Source: UBA2160 sp964588665 (GTDB lineage Bacteria; Chloroflexota; Dehalococcoidia; Lucifugimonadales; UBA1123). From it: a stretch of DNA of 39,711 nucleotides. The notes under the pieces were generated by a model. It had not been told where the DNA came from, ran no database searches, and saw nothing but the letters and a program-made list of their open reading frames with translations. The position numbers and the translations under genes are program-made. The DNA lies in NCBI GenBank assembly GCA_964588665.1, contig CAZPQQ010000025.1:1-39711 (forward strand), written 5' to 3'. This document shows, in pieces, positions 17,300-24,970 of the stretch (its first letter is position 1; every line of letters begins with the position of its first letter).

Positions 17300-18682
17300 A
17301 TGACGACGGGTTTCAGGTCCATACCTCCGGTGAACGAGCTCCTTGCAGACGACAGGGTTGCGGAGCTCGTTTTGCGACATTCGAGGGGTCCGGTCGTGGA
17401 CCTTATTCGGCGGCGCCTGGACGTTGTCAGAGCTTCGATCGCGGGAGGCCAGCCGGTGCCAGACGCCGACAGCATCGTCGCCGCCATCGAGCGCGAGTGC
17501 GAGGAGCGATGGCGACCTTGGCCTTCGCGCGTCATCAATGCGACTGGGGTCATTCTGCACACCAATCTGGGACGCGCTCCGTTGAGCGACGACGCCGTTC
17601 GCGCCATGGAGAGGGCGGCAGTCAGCTACGGCGACCTGGAATACGACCTGGCTTCCGGCAAACGCGGATCTCGCCAGGAGCATATATCGCGTCTGGTGTG
17701 CGAGGCGACCGGAGCGGAAGCGGCCATGGTCGTCAACAACAACGCGTCTGCCGTCATGCTCGGTTTGGCCGCGCTCGCCACGGATCGAGAAGTCATCATC
17801 TCCCGGGGCGAAGCCGTTGAGATCGGCGGCGGATTCCGGATTCCCGACGTGCTGAAGCAGAGCGGCGCGGACCTTGTCGAGGTTGGGACGACAAACCGCA
17901 CCTACGCCAGGGATTACGAAGCCGCGATTACGGACCGCACGGGCGCGATACTGGCCGTCCACGCATCGAATTTCAAGGTGGTGGGGTTCACTCACTCGCC
18001 GACCATCGAGGAGTTGGTTGAGGTCGGACGCCGGCGGGGCGTCCCGGTGTTGCACGACCTCGGGTCGGGCTGCCTGCTTCCCACCGCACGCTACGGCCTT
18101 GCGCCCGAGCCGATGCCGCAGGACAGCATGCGAGCCGGCGTCGACCTGGGGTTCTTTTCCGGCGACAAGCTTCTCGGCGGGCCGCAGGCCGGCATGGTCA
18201 TAGGGAGTCGCGAATCGGTCACCGTGGCATCGCGCCACCCGCTGGCCAGAGCGATGCGCATCGACAAGATCAACATGGCCGCGTTGGCGGCGACGCTGCT
18301 GCACTACATCCGCGGGGAAGCTGAAACCGCGGTTCCCGTCTGGAAGATGATCTCGATGCCGTCTGAGGCGATCAAGCAAAAAGCTACTCTCTGGGCAGAT
18401 GCCGCTGGCGGCGGCGCGGCGGCGGTGGAGGCCGCGTCGGCCATCGGCGGAGGCAGCCTGCCGGGCGAGACCCTTCGGACCTGGGCCGTCAGCCTTCCGA
18501 CCAAGCAGGCGGAACATGGCGCCGAGGGCGTTGCGCTCAGGCTGCGGCAGAGCACGCCGCCGGTGATCGCTCGCATCGAAGAAGACCGAGTCCTCATCGA
18601 TCCTCGGACGGTTCTGTCCGAGGACGAGCCCGCGCTGTTGGACGCACTGAAGCGAGCTGTTGGTGCAAGGGACGGCGAATGA
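17300..18682 (+). CDS. selA: L-seryl-tRNA(Sec) selenium transferase SelA
   Basis: SelA converts seryl-tRNA(Sec) to selenocysteinyl-tRNA(Sec) with selenophosphate, as a PLP-dependent decamer in bacteria. The protein has 460 residues, the family length. Blocks in order: N-terminal tRNA-binding region (SIPPVNELLADDRV), VINATGVILHTNLGRAPLS, YGDLEYDLASGKRGSR, VVNNNASAVML, EVGTTNRTYARDY, VHDLGSGCLL-type segment (VLHDLGSGC), and the PLP lysine in DLGFFSGDKLLGGPQAG at residue 290. The tail carries the conserved RIEEDRVLIDPRTVL. It needs SelD (left end of this window) and tRNA-Sec (38.6 kb), both present here. Its stop overlaps the start of the smr gene (ATGA), so it starts an operon with smr and probably rarA. 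Confidence 0.95.
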   Translation: MTTGFRSIPPVNELLADDRVAELVLRHSRGPVVDLIRRRLDVVRASIAGGQPVPDADSIVAAIERECEERWRPWPSRVINATGVILHTNLGRAPLSDDAVRAMERAAVSYGDLEYDLASGKRGSRQEHISRLVCEATGAEAAMVVNNNASAVMLGLAALATDREVIISRGEAVEIGGGFRIPDVLKQSGADLVEVGTTNRTYARDYEAAITDRTGAILAVHASNFKVVGFTHSPTIEELVEVGRRRGVPVLHDLGSGCLLPTARYGLAPEPMPQDSMRAGVDLGFFSGDKLLGGPQAGMVIGSRESVTVASRHPLARAMRIDKINMAALAATLLHYIRGEAETAVPVWKMISMPSEAIKQKATLWADAAGGGAAAVEAASAIGGGSLPGETLRTWAVSLPTKQAEHGAEGVALRLRQSTPPVIARIEEDRVLIDPRTVLSEDEPALLDALKRAVGARDGE

Positions 18683-18975
18683 CCTCGAATCGTCGCCAAG
18701 ACCAGACGTCACGCTTGATGAAGCAAGCAAACCTGCCAACCGAGGTCCACCTTCGACAAATGAAGGTGAGGGCCGCCCTCGACAAGCTCGACCGGTATCT
18801 GAACGATGCGGCAGTGGCCGGGTTCCCTCGGGTCAGAGTGGTGCATGGAAAAGGCACTGGGACGATGAAGAGAGCGGTCGCCGATTTCTTGGCTGGTCAC
18901 CCGTTGGTGGCCCGACAATATCCCGCCAGCCCGTCCGAGGGCAACGGCGGCGTCACGATCGCGGAGATGGCATAG
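18679..18975 (+). CDS. Stand-alone Smr-domain protein
   Basis: A 98-residue protein consisting almost wholly of a Smr domain, the small MutS-related nuclease domain otherwise found at the C-terminus of MutS2. The signature HGKGTG is present at about residues 56-61, preceded by a helix in the usual ALDKLDRYLNDAAVAG form and followed by LAGHPLV and GGVTI. The usual N-terminal DLRG-like turn is replaced by VHLRQ, so the catalytic potential is uncertain. Its ATG overlaps the selA stop by four bases. Smr proteins bind or cut branched DNA or RNA; the RarA gene that follows acts on stalled forks, which fits. Confidence 0.8.
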   Translation: MTSNRRQDQTSRLMKQANLPTEVHLRQMKVRAALDKLDRYLNDAAVAGFPRVRVVHGKGTGTMKRAVADFLAGHPLVARQYPASPSEGNGGVTIAEMA

Positions 18976-19059
18976 ATCGCCTTCGTCTTCGAATCACGAG
19001 CGCGGACCAAGACAGATCGCCGACGGAACGCCGACACATAGCTGGCATCAGGAACGACA

Positions 19060-20409
19060 ATGACCCTTTTCGAGCACGAAGCCACGCAGAAAAAGGAAAA
19101 GCTGGCCCCTCTGGCGGCCAGAATGCGGCCGCGCACGTTCGACGAATACGTCGGCCAGTCACACATCGTCGGACCAAACACGGCTTTGCGTCGCGCGCTA
19201 AACGCGGGCCACGTCCCGTCGATGATTCTCTGGGGACCGCCCGGAACCGGCAAGACCACCCTGGCGATACTCTTGGCGTCGATGACGTCCAGCTACTTCG
19301 ATCGCATCAGCGCCGTGGGCTCCGGGGTTGCCGACCTCAGGCGAGTCATGTCGGAAGCCGGCGACCGTCTTGGGATGCACGGCCAGCGGACGATCCTGTT
19401 CGTTGACGAGATCCATCGGTTCAACAAGGCGCAACAAGACGTGATACTGCCCCAAGTCGAGGACGGCACGATCGTCTTGATCGGGGCGACGACGGAGAAC
19501 CCGTCCTTCGAAGTCGTGTCGCCGCTGTTGTCGCGGTCCACCGTGTACGCGCTTAACCCTCTGGAACCCAACGAGGTGAAGCAAGTCGTCGAAGCCGCGC
19601 TCAACGATGCCGACAAAGGCATGGGGGCGCTCGACGTTTCGCTGGACGAAGACGCCCTCGATATCTTGGTCAACCTGTCCAACGGAGATGCGCGGACGGC
19701 TCTGAACGGATTGGAGCTGGCTGTCCTGTCGTCGCCGATGAGCGCCGCCGGGGGACGTATCGTGGACCGAGACACCGCCCGCGAGGCCATGCAGAAACGA
19801 GTCGCCCGATACGACAAGTCCGGCGACCAGCACTACGACACCATATCGGCATTCATCAAATCCGTCAGGTCGTCGGACCCGAACGCCGCCGTCTACTGGC
19901 TGGCGCGCATGCTCGAGGCAGGTGAGGACCCGCTCTTCGTCGCCCGCAGAATAGTCGTGCTGGCGGCGGAAGACATCGGCATGGCGGACCCCCAGGCCAT
20001 CACGGTGGCCGTTGCAGCTCAGCAGGCCGTCCACTTCATCGGGATGCCCGAGGGTCGCATTCCTCTGGCCGAGGCGACCGTCTACCTTGCCACCGCGCCC
20101 AAGAGCAACGCCGCGTACATGGCCATCGGCGGCGCTCTGGAGGACGCTCGCGAAACGCGCAACGAGCCCGTGCCGTTGCACCTTCGGAACGCTGTGACCG
20201 GAATGATGCGGGACATGGGTTACGGCAAGGACTACAAGTACACCCACGACTACGAAGGCCACTTCACGCCCACCGACAATCTGCCCGACAACCTGAAGGA
20301 CCGGAAATACTACGAGCCGACCGACCAGGGCTACGAGGCGGAGATCGCTAAGCGCATGAGCCGCTGGTGGGGCGCGTCAGCATCGCGGCCGGAGCCTGAC
20401 GAGGGATAG
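19060..20409 (+). CDS. rarA: Replication-associated recombination protein RarA (MgsA)
   Basis: A 449-residue AAA+ ATPase of the RarA/MgsA/WRNIP1 family, acting at stalled replication forks with SSB and primase-collision intermediates. Features: N-terminal LAARMRPRTFDEYVGQSHI, Walker A GPPGTGKTT near residue 59, Walker B ILFVDEIHRFN near residue 112, sensor 1 GATTENPSF, the family's DARTALNGLE, and the C-terminal tetramerisation region (YDTISAFIKSVRSSDP, RRIVVLAAEDIGMADP, ATAPKSNAAYMAI). The start ATG at 19060 has an AGGAACG site. It lies 84 bases after smr, possibly in one operon with selA-smr. Confidence 0.93.
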   Translation: MTLFEHEATQKKEKLAPLAARMRPRTFDEYVGQSHIVGPNTALRRALNAGHVPSMILWGPPGTGKTTLAILLASMTSSYFDRISAVGSGVADLRRVMSEAGDRLGMHGQRTILFVDEIHRFNKAQQDVILPQVEDGTIVLIGATTENPSFEVVSPLLSRSTVYALNPLEPNEVKQVVEAALNDADKGMGALDVSLDEDALDILVNLSNGDARTALNGLELAVLSSPMSAAGGRIVDRDTAREAMQKRVARYDKSGDQHYDTISAFIKSVRSSDPNAAVYWLARMLEAGEDPLFVARRIVVLAAEDIGMADPQAITVAVAAQQAVHFIGMPEGRIPLAEATVYLATAPKSNAAYMAIGGALEDARETRNEPVPLHLRNAVTGMMRDMGYGKDYKYTHDYEGHFTPTDNLPDNLKDRKYYEPTDQGYEAEIAKRMSRWWGASASRPEPDEG

Positions 20410-20531
20410 CCGGCATCGTCGTCACATGGCGCGAGGTGCCTCCGGTGGATTAGCGATGCGGGTAAAGTCCGACACGATGCCTCATCTCTCGTGCTGCGAA
20501 CGACCGTGTCTGGGCCCAATCCTCCGAGACT

Positions 20532-20559
20532 CGACATTTCGCCGCATGTTGGTATAATC
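20532..20559 (+). promoter_or_regulatory. Promoter of the TPP-enzyme gene pair
   Basis: TCGACA (20532-20537), 16 bases, then TATAAT (20554-20559) preceded by TGG. It gives a leader of about 80 bases ahead of the GTG at 20645. Confidence 0.6.
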
Positions 20560-20644
20560 GCCCAATCACCGCCGATGGCGCACCGGCGTCGATTCCGTCA
20601 GTGTGCCGAATCCATGATTCGTAGATCAGAAGGAGAGTCCGCCT

Positions 20645-21163
20645 GTGGTTGAGCAGCAAGCCCAAATATTAAGACCGGAAACGATGATATCCGAGTTCAA
20701 GAAGAACGGTGTGACCCACATAATCACGATCCCGGACAGTGAGACGAACTACCTGTACGAGCTGATGGTGAAAGAGCCTTCGATGGACGTCATCCCAGTC
20801 TCTCGCGAAGGAGAGACCATGAGCACCGCGTTGGGACTGAACATCGCGGGCAAAGTGCCAGTGTGTCTGATTCAAAACACCGGCATGATGGAGGCTGGAG
20901 ATTCGATACGCGGGATGGCGCTGGACGCCGGATTCCCGCTGGTGATGGTGATCGGCTACCGGGGGTGGACGCGACACGGCGTCGTCACCGACACGGCCGC
21001 CAAGTACACCGAGCCGTTCCTGCACGCATTTAACATCAGCTACTATCTGGTCGAGACCGATGACGACGGGTCTCGAATTTCGACGGCCTTCGAAGAGGCC
21101 AGGTCAACCAAGCGACCCGTGGTCGTGTTGATCGGCGACGAGTACCACGGATTCAACAGGTAA
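20645..21163 (+). CDS. TPP-dependent decarboxylase-like, alpha (Pyr-domain) subunit, ComD/sulfopyruvate-type
   Basis: A 172-residue protein matching the pyrimidine-binding half of thiamine-diphosphate enzymes, as in the alpha subunit of sulfopyruvate or phosphonopyruvate decarboxylases. It shows VTHIITIPDSETNYLYEL, VSREGETMSTALGLNIAGK (containing the conserved glutamate that activates TPP), IQNTGMMEAGDSIRG and the VIGYRGW segment. The start is GTG at 20645, with an AAGGAGA ribosome site. The TPP-binding half is encoded separately 59 bases downstream, so both subunits form one enzyme. The substrate, a 2-oxo acid, is unknown. Confidence 0.82.
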   Translation: MVEQQAQILRPETMISEFKKNGVTHIITIPDSETNYLYELMVKEPSMDVIPVSREGETMSTALGLNIAGKVPVCLIQNTGMMEAGDSIRGMALDAGFPLVMVIGYRGWTRHGVVTDTAAKYTEPFLHAFNISYYLVETDDDGSRISTAFEEARSTKRPVVVLIGDEYHGFNR

Positions 21164-21221
21164 AACCGCCCGCCCGAGGGTGCATTGTTTCGCTATCACA
21201 TTGTAGTTATCGGAGGTCATC

Positions 21222-21812
21222 TTGATCGAAGCAACGGATGTATTTGAGGCTTTTCTACCGCATCGAGGCGATGCCATTGTGTCGGCTACAGGAACCGCCG
21301 GCAGCCACTGGAAAGATTTCAGCACCAAAGTGAGCCGAGACATCAGCCTCGGCGGCGCCATGGGCCACACGGCGCCAGCCGCCTTCGGGTTGGCGATGGG
21401 CTTGCCTGACGAGAAGGTCGTGCTGTTCGACGCCGAGGGTTCACTGTTAATGAACCTCGGCGTGCTGGCCACGGTCGCGGGCAAAAAGCCAGCCAACTTC
21501 TTCCACTTCTTGTTGGACAACGAGTGCTATGCCACGACAGGGGGGCAGCCGGTTCCCAACTCTTCGGAAATCAGCTACGCGGGCATGGCTCGGGAAGCGG
21601 GCTACGCTTTGACGTATGAGTTCGACGACCTCGAGGAGCTGGTGACCAACCTCGAATCGATCATGCAAGAGACCGGCCCCGTATTCGTCGCGATCAAGGT
21701 CTACCCCGAGGTTCAGAACCTGCCGATCGCTCTTCGAACGCGCACTCCCAGTCGAAGTCGCATGGAGACCATCGTCGATCTGCAAAAAGAGCTCGGCATC
21801 AGCGCCGAATAA
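21222..21812 (+). CDS. TPP-dependent decarboxylase-like, beta (PP-domain) subunit, ComE/sulfopyruvate-type
   Basis: A 196-residue protein carrying the diphosphate/magnesium-binding half of a TPP enzyme. The motif DAEGSLLMNLG (about residue 66-76) is followed about 25 residues later by LDNECYATTGGQ, a version of the GDGS-(N)N motif in which E replaces the second D region and DN replaces NN. Earlier blocks are VSATGTAGSHW and ISLGGAMGHTAPAAFGLAMG. The start is TTG at 21222 with a CGGAGGTC site. It must act with the alpha subunit encoded just upstream. Confidence 0.83.
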   Translation: MIEATDVFEAFLPHRGDAIVSATGTAGSHWKDFSTKVSRDISLGGAMGHTAPAAFGLAMGLPDEKVVLFDAEGSLLMNLGVLATVAGKKPANFFHFLLDNECYATTGGQPVPNSSEISYAGMAREAGYALTYEFDDLEELVTNLESIMQETGPVFVAIKVYPEVQNLPIALRTRTPSRSRMETIVDLQKELGISAE

Positions 21813-22087
21813 GGCGTTGCAACGAGGCTTGGTCCCCACAGTCAAAGATATCGTGTGAGCATGGCTAGGAGTCCCACGATGCCGGGTTTTGAGCACGTGC
21901 GGAGGCGCCGCCAAGCTGCACGTGTTGGCAAGACCGGGAACAACAGATAGAACCATCGAGATGGCGTTGTCGCTGGCGTCCACGCGGTAGGCCACCGCTC
22001 TGGGCGCCATGCCACCCCACAGCTTGTCGGGTGCAGGTTTGACCGCTGCTCTGAAGACCGCAGTACGGCTTTGACCGGAGGCTTTGG

Positions 22088-22312
22088 CTATCGCCCGACA
22101 AGCCTCAGAAAGTCGACTCTTGTGAGTCCCGCGTCGCGGATGAGGGATCTCAAGATGCCCCGTCCCAGTTCGCGATGTCGCGGAACCGAAAGCCTGCGTC
22201 CTTCAGGGCCAATCAGAATCATGTGGCTGCCCTGCACGCGGTCCCGAATGAATCCCGCCCTTTCCATCAGTCTTGCGAACTCGTCTCCCGAAAGGACGGG
22301 AAGTCGTGGCAC
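22088..22312 (-). CDS. hicA: HicA-type mRNA interferase toxin
   Basis: A 74-residue HicA toxin, a small double-stranded-RNA-binding-fold RNase that cuts mRNA when not held by HicB. The core GFIRDRVQGSHMILIGPEG contains the catalytic histidine (in GSHM, residue 30), and LSVPRHRELGRGILRSLIRDAGL follows, the standard HicA arrangement. The start is GTG at 22312-22310, overlapping the TAG of hicB by one base, so the pair is translationally coupled. The antitoxin lies upstream, which is one of the two usual gene orders. Confidence 0.88.
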   Translation of the reverse strand: MPRLPVLSGDEFARLMERAGFIRDRVQGSHMILIGPEGRRLSVPRHRELGRGILRSLIRDAGLTRVDFLRLVGR

Positions 22313-22812
22313 TAGACCGCGACCTCGATCTCTTGCATGTCGGTCGTGGGCATGGGTTCGCCATGTTTGCGCATGCTGGCTATGTACCCTCTGATGGCTT
22401 CTTTAATGTTGGAAGTTGCCTCTTGCCGTGTCACGCCTTGTGAGTGGCAGCCCGGGAGGGCTGGACAACTGGCCACGACATAACCATCCTCGTCCGTTTC
22501 GAACAACACGGCGAACCTCGTGGTTGCTGCCGTGGAATGTGTTTCCGCGCTCCGCGCCGAGGTTGGCCGATCCCACTGGTAGACATCAAAACCGAGATTG
22601 ACGAGAATCCGGTGGGCTTGTTGGGCCTGGAAGGCGATATAAGGGAGGGAAGTTACGGCATGGATGGGCTGTTTGATTGGAAATTGTTCGCCATGTAGTT
22701 CGACATAATGCTTGTTCCGCCGGTCAGTCGGGTTCGGGTTGAGACGTTCGGTAGCGTTGACAATGCTGTCTCTGTCGATTTCAAAGCGTTTGCCGGCTAT
22801 CTGAAAGATCAT
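22312..22812 (-). CDS. hicB: HicB-type antitoxin with an extra N-terminal domain
   Basis: A 166-residue protein whose C-terminal 70 residues are a compact HicB domain (FAVLFETDEDGYVVASCPALPGCHSQG, then an EATSNIKEAIRGYI helix), expected to bind and silence HicA. Unlike common HicBs it has no C-terminal DNA-binding tail. Instead about 90 residues precede it: DFQIAGKRF-type opening (MIFQIAGKRFEID), HYVELHGEQFPIKQ, then a FQAQQAHRILVNLGFDV helix-turn. This resembles a module seen at the N-terminus of some defence and restriction proteins, but I cannot name it with certainty. It may be the operator-binding part. The start ATG at 22812 has a GAGGCAGGA site; the promoter and a long inverted repeat lie directly upstream. 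Confidence 0.8.
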   Translation of the reverse strand: MIFQIAGKRFEIDRDSIVNATERLNPNPTDRRNKHYVELHGEQFPIKQPIHAVTSLPYIAFQAQQAHRILVNLGFDVYQWDRPTSARSAETHSTAATTRFAVLFETDEDGYVVASCPALPGCHSQGVTRQEATSNIKEAIRGYIASMRKHGEPMPTTDMQEIEVAV

Positions 22813-22842
22813 TCCTGCCTCAATCCTGTTGTTATTGTTGTT

Positions 22843-22872
22843 ATCTTAAATAACCGACAGAAGACTGGTCAA
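22843..22872 (-). promoter_or_regulatory. hicBA promoter
   Basis: On the minus strand TTGACC (22872-22867) and TAAGAT (22848-22843) are 18 bases apart, about 30 bases before the hicB ATG. Confidence 0.6.
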
Positions 22873-22906
22873 GGTCCATACACGTCGCGTGGGACGTGTA
22901 TGGACC
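22873..22906. promoter_or_regulatory. Perfect 14-bp inverted repeat abutting the hicBA -35 box
   Basis: GGTCCATACACGTC (22873-22886) and GACGTGTATGGACC (22893-22906) are exact reverse complements around a six-base centre. The arm ends one base from the -35 hexamer of hicBA. It could be an operator for the HicB-HicA complex, or a terminator-like hairpin, though no T-tract follows. Confidence 0.6.
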
Positions 22907-23016
22907 GGGGACATGGTGGACGGGGACTGCGGTTACTCGTGGGATCGACGTCAGCCCAAAGCTCTTGAGAGGTGTCCTGCGGGCGACGAGCTACAATTTA
23001 GTGCTTAGTTTCGGAA

Positions 23017-23155
23017 ATTGCCGTCAGTTTAATCCGTTGGCCCCTTCGGAAATCTCAGGGCAGGCTCTGAGCCTGTCGAAGGGCCTGCGGCCGGTGGTTC
23101 GACAAGCTCACCACGAACGGCATAGTTAACGCCGGTTATCGCAATCAAGTACTAG
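23017..23155. repeat. Intergenic palindromic repeat, copy 2 (139 bp, full form)
   Basis: The full-length form of the element at 11041-11137. It contains a 42-base internal segment (starting TGAGCCTGTCGAAGGG, ending GGTTCGACAAGCTC) absent from copy 1. Nested self-complementary parts are visible: CCCTTCG with CGAAGGG, AGGCTC with GAGCCT, and outer CCGTT with AACGG. The TTCGACA-AGCTCA core resembles palindromic intergenic repeats found in many bacterial genomes. No coding capacity is evident. Confidence 0.85.
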
Positions 23156-23251
23156 TTGCCCCGTAGGAGCCAGTCTCGGCAGTAGCCGGTTACATGATCC
23201 GGCAATCTCGGTCCCTATGGGCGCCGATCTTGGGAAGCAGCGCCAGATTGG

Positions 23252-24466
23252 CTACGCCTCAGCAGCGGGCTCGGGTTGCACCGAGTCGAAACGGGCCACC
23301 TTGCGGAGCACCCACGCCGCGTTCACCACTACGATGGCGCCTCCGATTGCGATGGCGACCGGCGCCCCAACCGAATTTGCGATGGCGCCGGTGTGGAATC
23401 CCGCCAGTCCGCTGACGCCCCACATCATCGCCTGGAAGCTCAGCACTCGGCCTCGGAGTCCATCGGGCACGCTGGTTTGCAACACCGTGTTTATGGTGGT
23501 TTCGTATGCCACGACCGAAGCGTAGGCCGCGGCGACGAGCGCAAGCGAAACAGGCAGCCAGCGAGAGAAAGAAAACACGACCAGGAACAGACCGAAGCCC
23601 AAACTGCCTCCCACCATGAGCAATGACTTGCGGTTGATCTCACCGACGTTGGACATGATGATTGACGACACCGTCGCGCCGGCGCTACCCGCCGCCAGAA
23701 GATACCCGAGGCCAGAGGCGCCTGCGTGTAGAACGTCCCTGGCCATGACAGGCATCATGGCCTCGTGCGCCCAACCGAAACCTTCGACCACGAAGATCAT
23801 CAGGATAAGCGTGCGGACACGACGTTCGCTGATCACGTATGCGAGGCCTTGCTTCAAGTCCTCCAACGGCGTCGTCCGCTCCCTCGGTTCACGGGCTACT
23901 TTTCGCATCGCGAGGATGAGAAACGGGGCAATGGCGTAACACACCGCAATGACAACGTACGCGTAGCCTATGTCGAAACGGCTCACGATCGCTCCGGCCA
24001 GCAGCGGCGCGATAATCCCCACGATTGTCATGCCCGCGAATCGAGCCGCGGTTGCGCTGAGCAACCTCTCGCGTCCGACGATGTCCATGGTCATCGCCAT
24101 CATGGTCGGCACATGGGCCGACGCGACCATGCCCTCCGCAAACGAGGCGACGATGATGTGCCAGAGCCGTATGTTGCCGGTCAGTATGAGAACCGCTAGG
24201 GTCAGCCCTGTCAGGCACCTGACGGTCAGTGTCACGAGCACCAAATGACGGCGTGGGAACCGGTCGGAAAGCACCCCGCCGACGACCGCGAACAAGGTCA
24301 GGGCCAGACCGCCCGTGCCTGCGGTGATCCCGACCCAAAGCGGCGAATCGCTGACCTGCAAGGCAAGCCACCCGTGCACCGTGAAATAGGTAATGAGCGC
24401 CATGTCACTGAAGACGCTGGCGATCCAAAACAGCCTGAACTGGCGATCCCTAAAGAGCGACCACAC
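23252..24466 (-). CDS. Major facilitator superfamily exporter (EntS/MFS_3-like)
   Basis: A 404-residue membrane protein with about 12 helices. It starts MWSLFRDRQFRLFWIASVFSD, the characteristic N-terminus of the EntS/MFS_3 exporter group, and has GGVLSDRFPRRHLVL in the loop 2-3 position and a second-half loop VPDGLRGRVLSFQ. Such proteins export siderophores, drugs or macrolides; no substrate can be stated. It stands alone, transcribed toward the repeat element, with a 500-base non-coding stretch upstream. Confidence 0.85.
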   Translation of the reverse strand: MWSLFRDRQFRLFWIASVFSDMALITYFTVHGWLALQVSDSPLWVGITAGTGGLALTLFAVVGGVLSDRFPRRHLVLVTLTVRCLTGLTLAVLILTGNIRLWHIIVASFAEGMVASAHVPTMMAMTMDIVGRERLLSATAARFAGMTIVGIIAPLLAGAIVSRFDIGYAYVVIAVCYAIAPFLILAMRKVAREPRERTTPLEDLKQGLAYVISERRVRTLILMIFVVEGFGWAHEAMMPVMARDVLHAGASGLGYLLAAGSAGATVSSIIMSNVGEINRKSLLMVGGSLGFGLFLVVFSFSRWLPVSLALVAAAYASVVAYETTINTVLQTSVPDGLRGRVLSFQAMMWGVSGLAGFHTGAIANSVGAPVAIAIGGAIVVVNAAWVLRKVARFDSVQPEPAAEA

Positions 24467-24970
24467 GTTGTTTATTCCTCGTGGACAGGCGAATCGAGTT
24501 GTTCGGGCGACACTTCGTTATGTCGAGACCCAATCCAATCGGAAATCGCTCGACCTCACAATCATAGACGGGCTCTCGCAAAGTCGATGCCAACAGGCCG
24601 GTCCCCTCGGACCCCAACCTCCGTAGGGGAGGGTTTCAAACCCTCCCGCGAGTTCTGCTCCCGATGAAACCTCGTCCGACCGGATATCGCCCGCTGACTG
24701 CGTGATCAGCAGGGTTTGCCTGTGACGGGTCTCATCTTGGCCGGTCAGTCAGGCTTGACGATACCCCGATGCAAGGGTGATGAACGTGCATGGGGCGCCT
24801 CTACCGGATTCGAGACATTGAAGACGAATGCGCCAGAGACCGCCGATATGTTGGCCCGGACCAAACTGCAAAGCATCACATACCGAAATCAGACGCACTT
24901 TTCGCGTCGGGGTGACGATGCGACGCGGCAGCTCCGGACGGGGGGAGGGGCGTTCCCAAACGGGTCGCGG
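24467..24970. other. 504-base intergenic stretch with one palindrome
   Basis: No gene is supported; open frames here have no family signature. The only structure seen is the palindrome at 24627-24647. The stretch lies between the MFS exporter start and the threonine aldolase stop. Confidence 0.45.
24627..24647. repeat. Short palindrome GGGAGGGTTT-C-AAACCCTCCC
   Basis: Ten bases on each side of a single C are perfect reverse complements. Such GTAGGGG-AGGGTTT-type palindromes are common intergenic repeats in some genomes; only one copy is in this window. Confidence 0.6.

Larger units (their letters stand above)
22813..23251. other. Intergenic region: hicBA promoter, inverted repeat, repeat copy 2
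   Basis: No gene is supported. It holds the hicBA promoter (22843-22872), a 14-bp inverted repeat (22873-22906), a short direct repeat of GGGGAC around ATGGTGGAC (about 22907-22927) and the 139-bp intergenic repeat copy 2. The open frames here are short and unrecognised. Confidence 0.6.

Noticed and set aside
21865..22101. Open frames between the TPP genes and hicA
   Set aside because: Cys/Ser/Arg-rich frames with no family signature and no good start; no evidence for a gene or a remnant.
23017..23155. GGTTCGAC in the repeat as a tRNA T-loop
   Set aside because: No acceptor, D or anticodon stems can be built around it; it belongs to the palindromic repeat.
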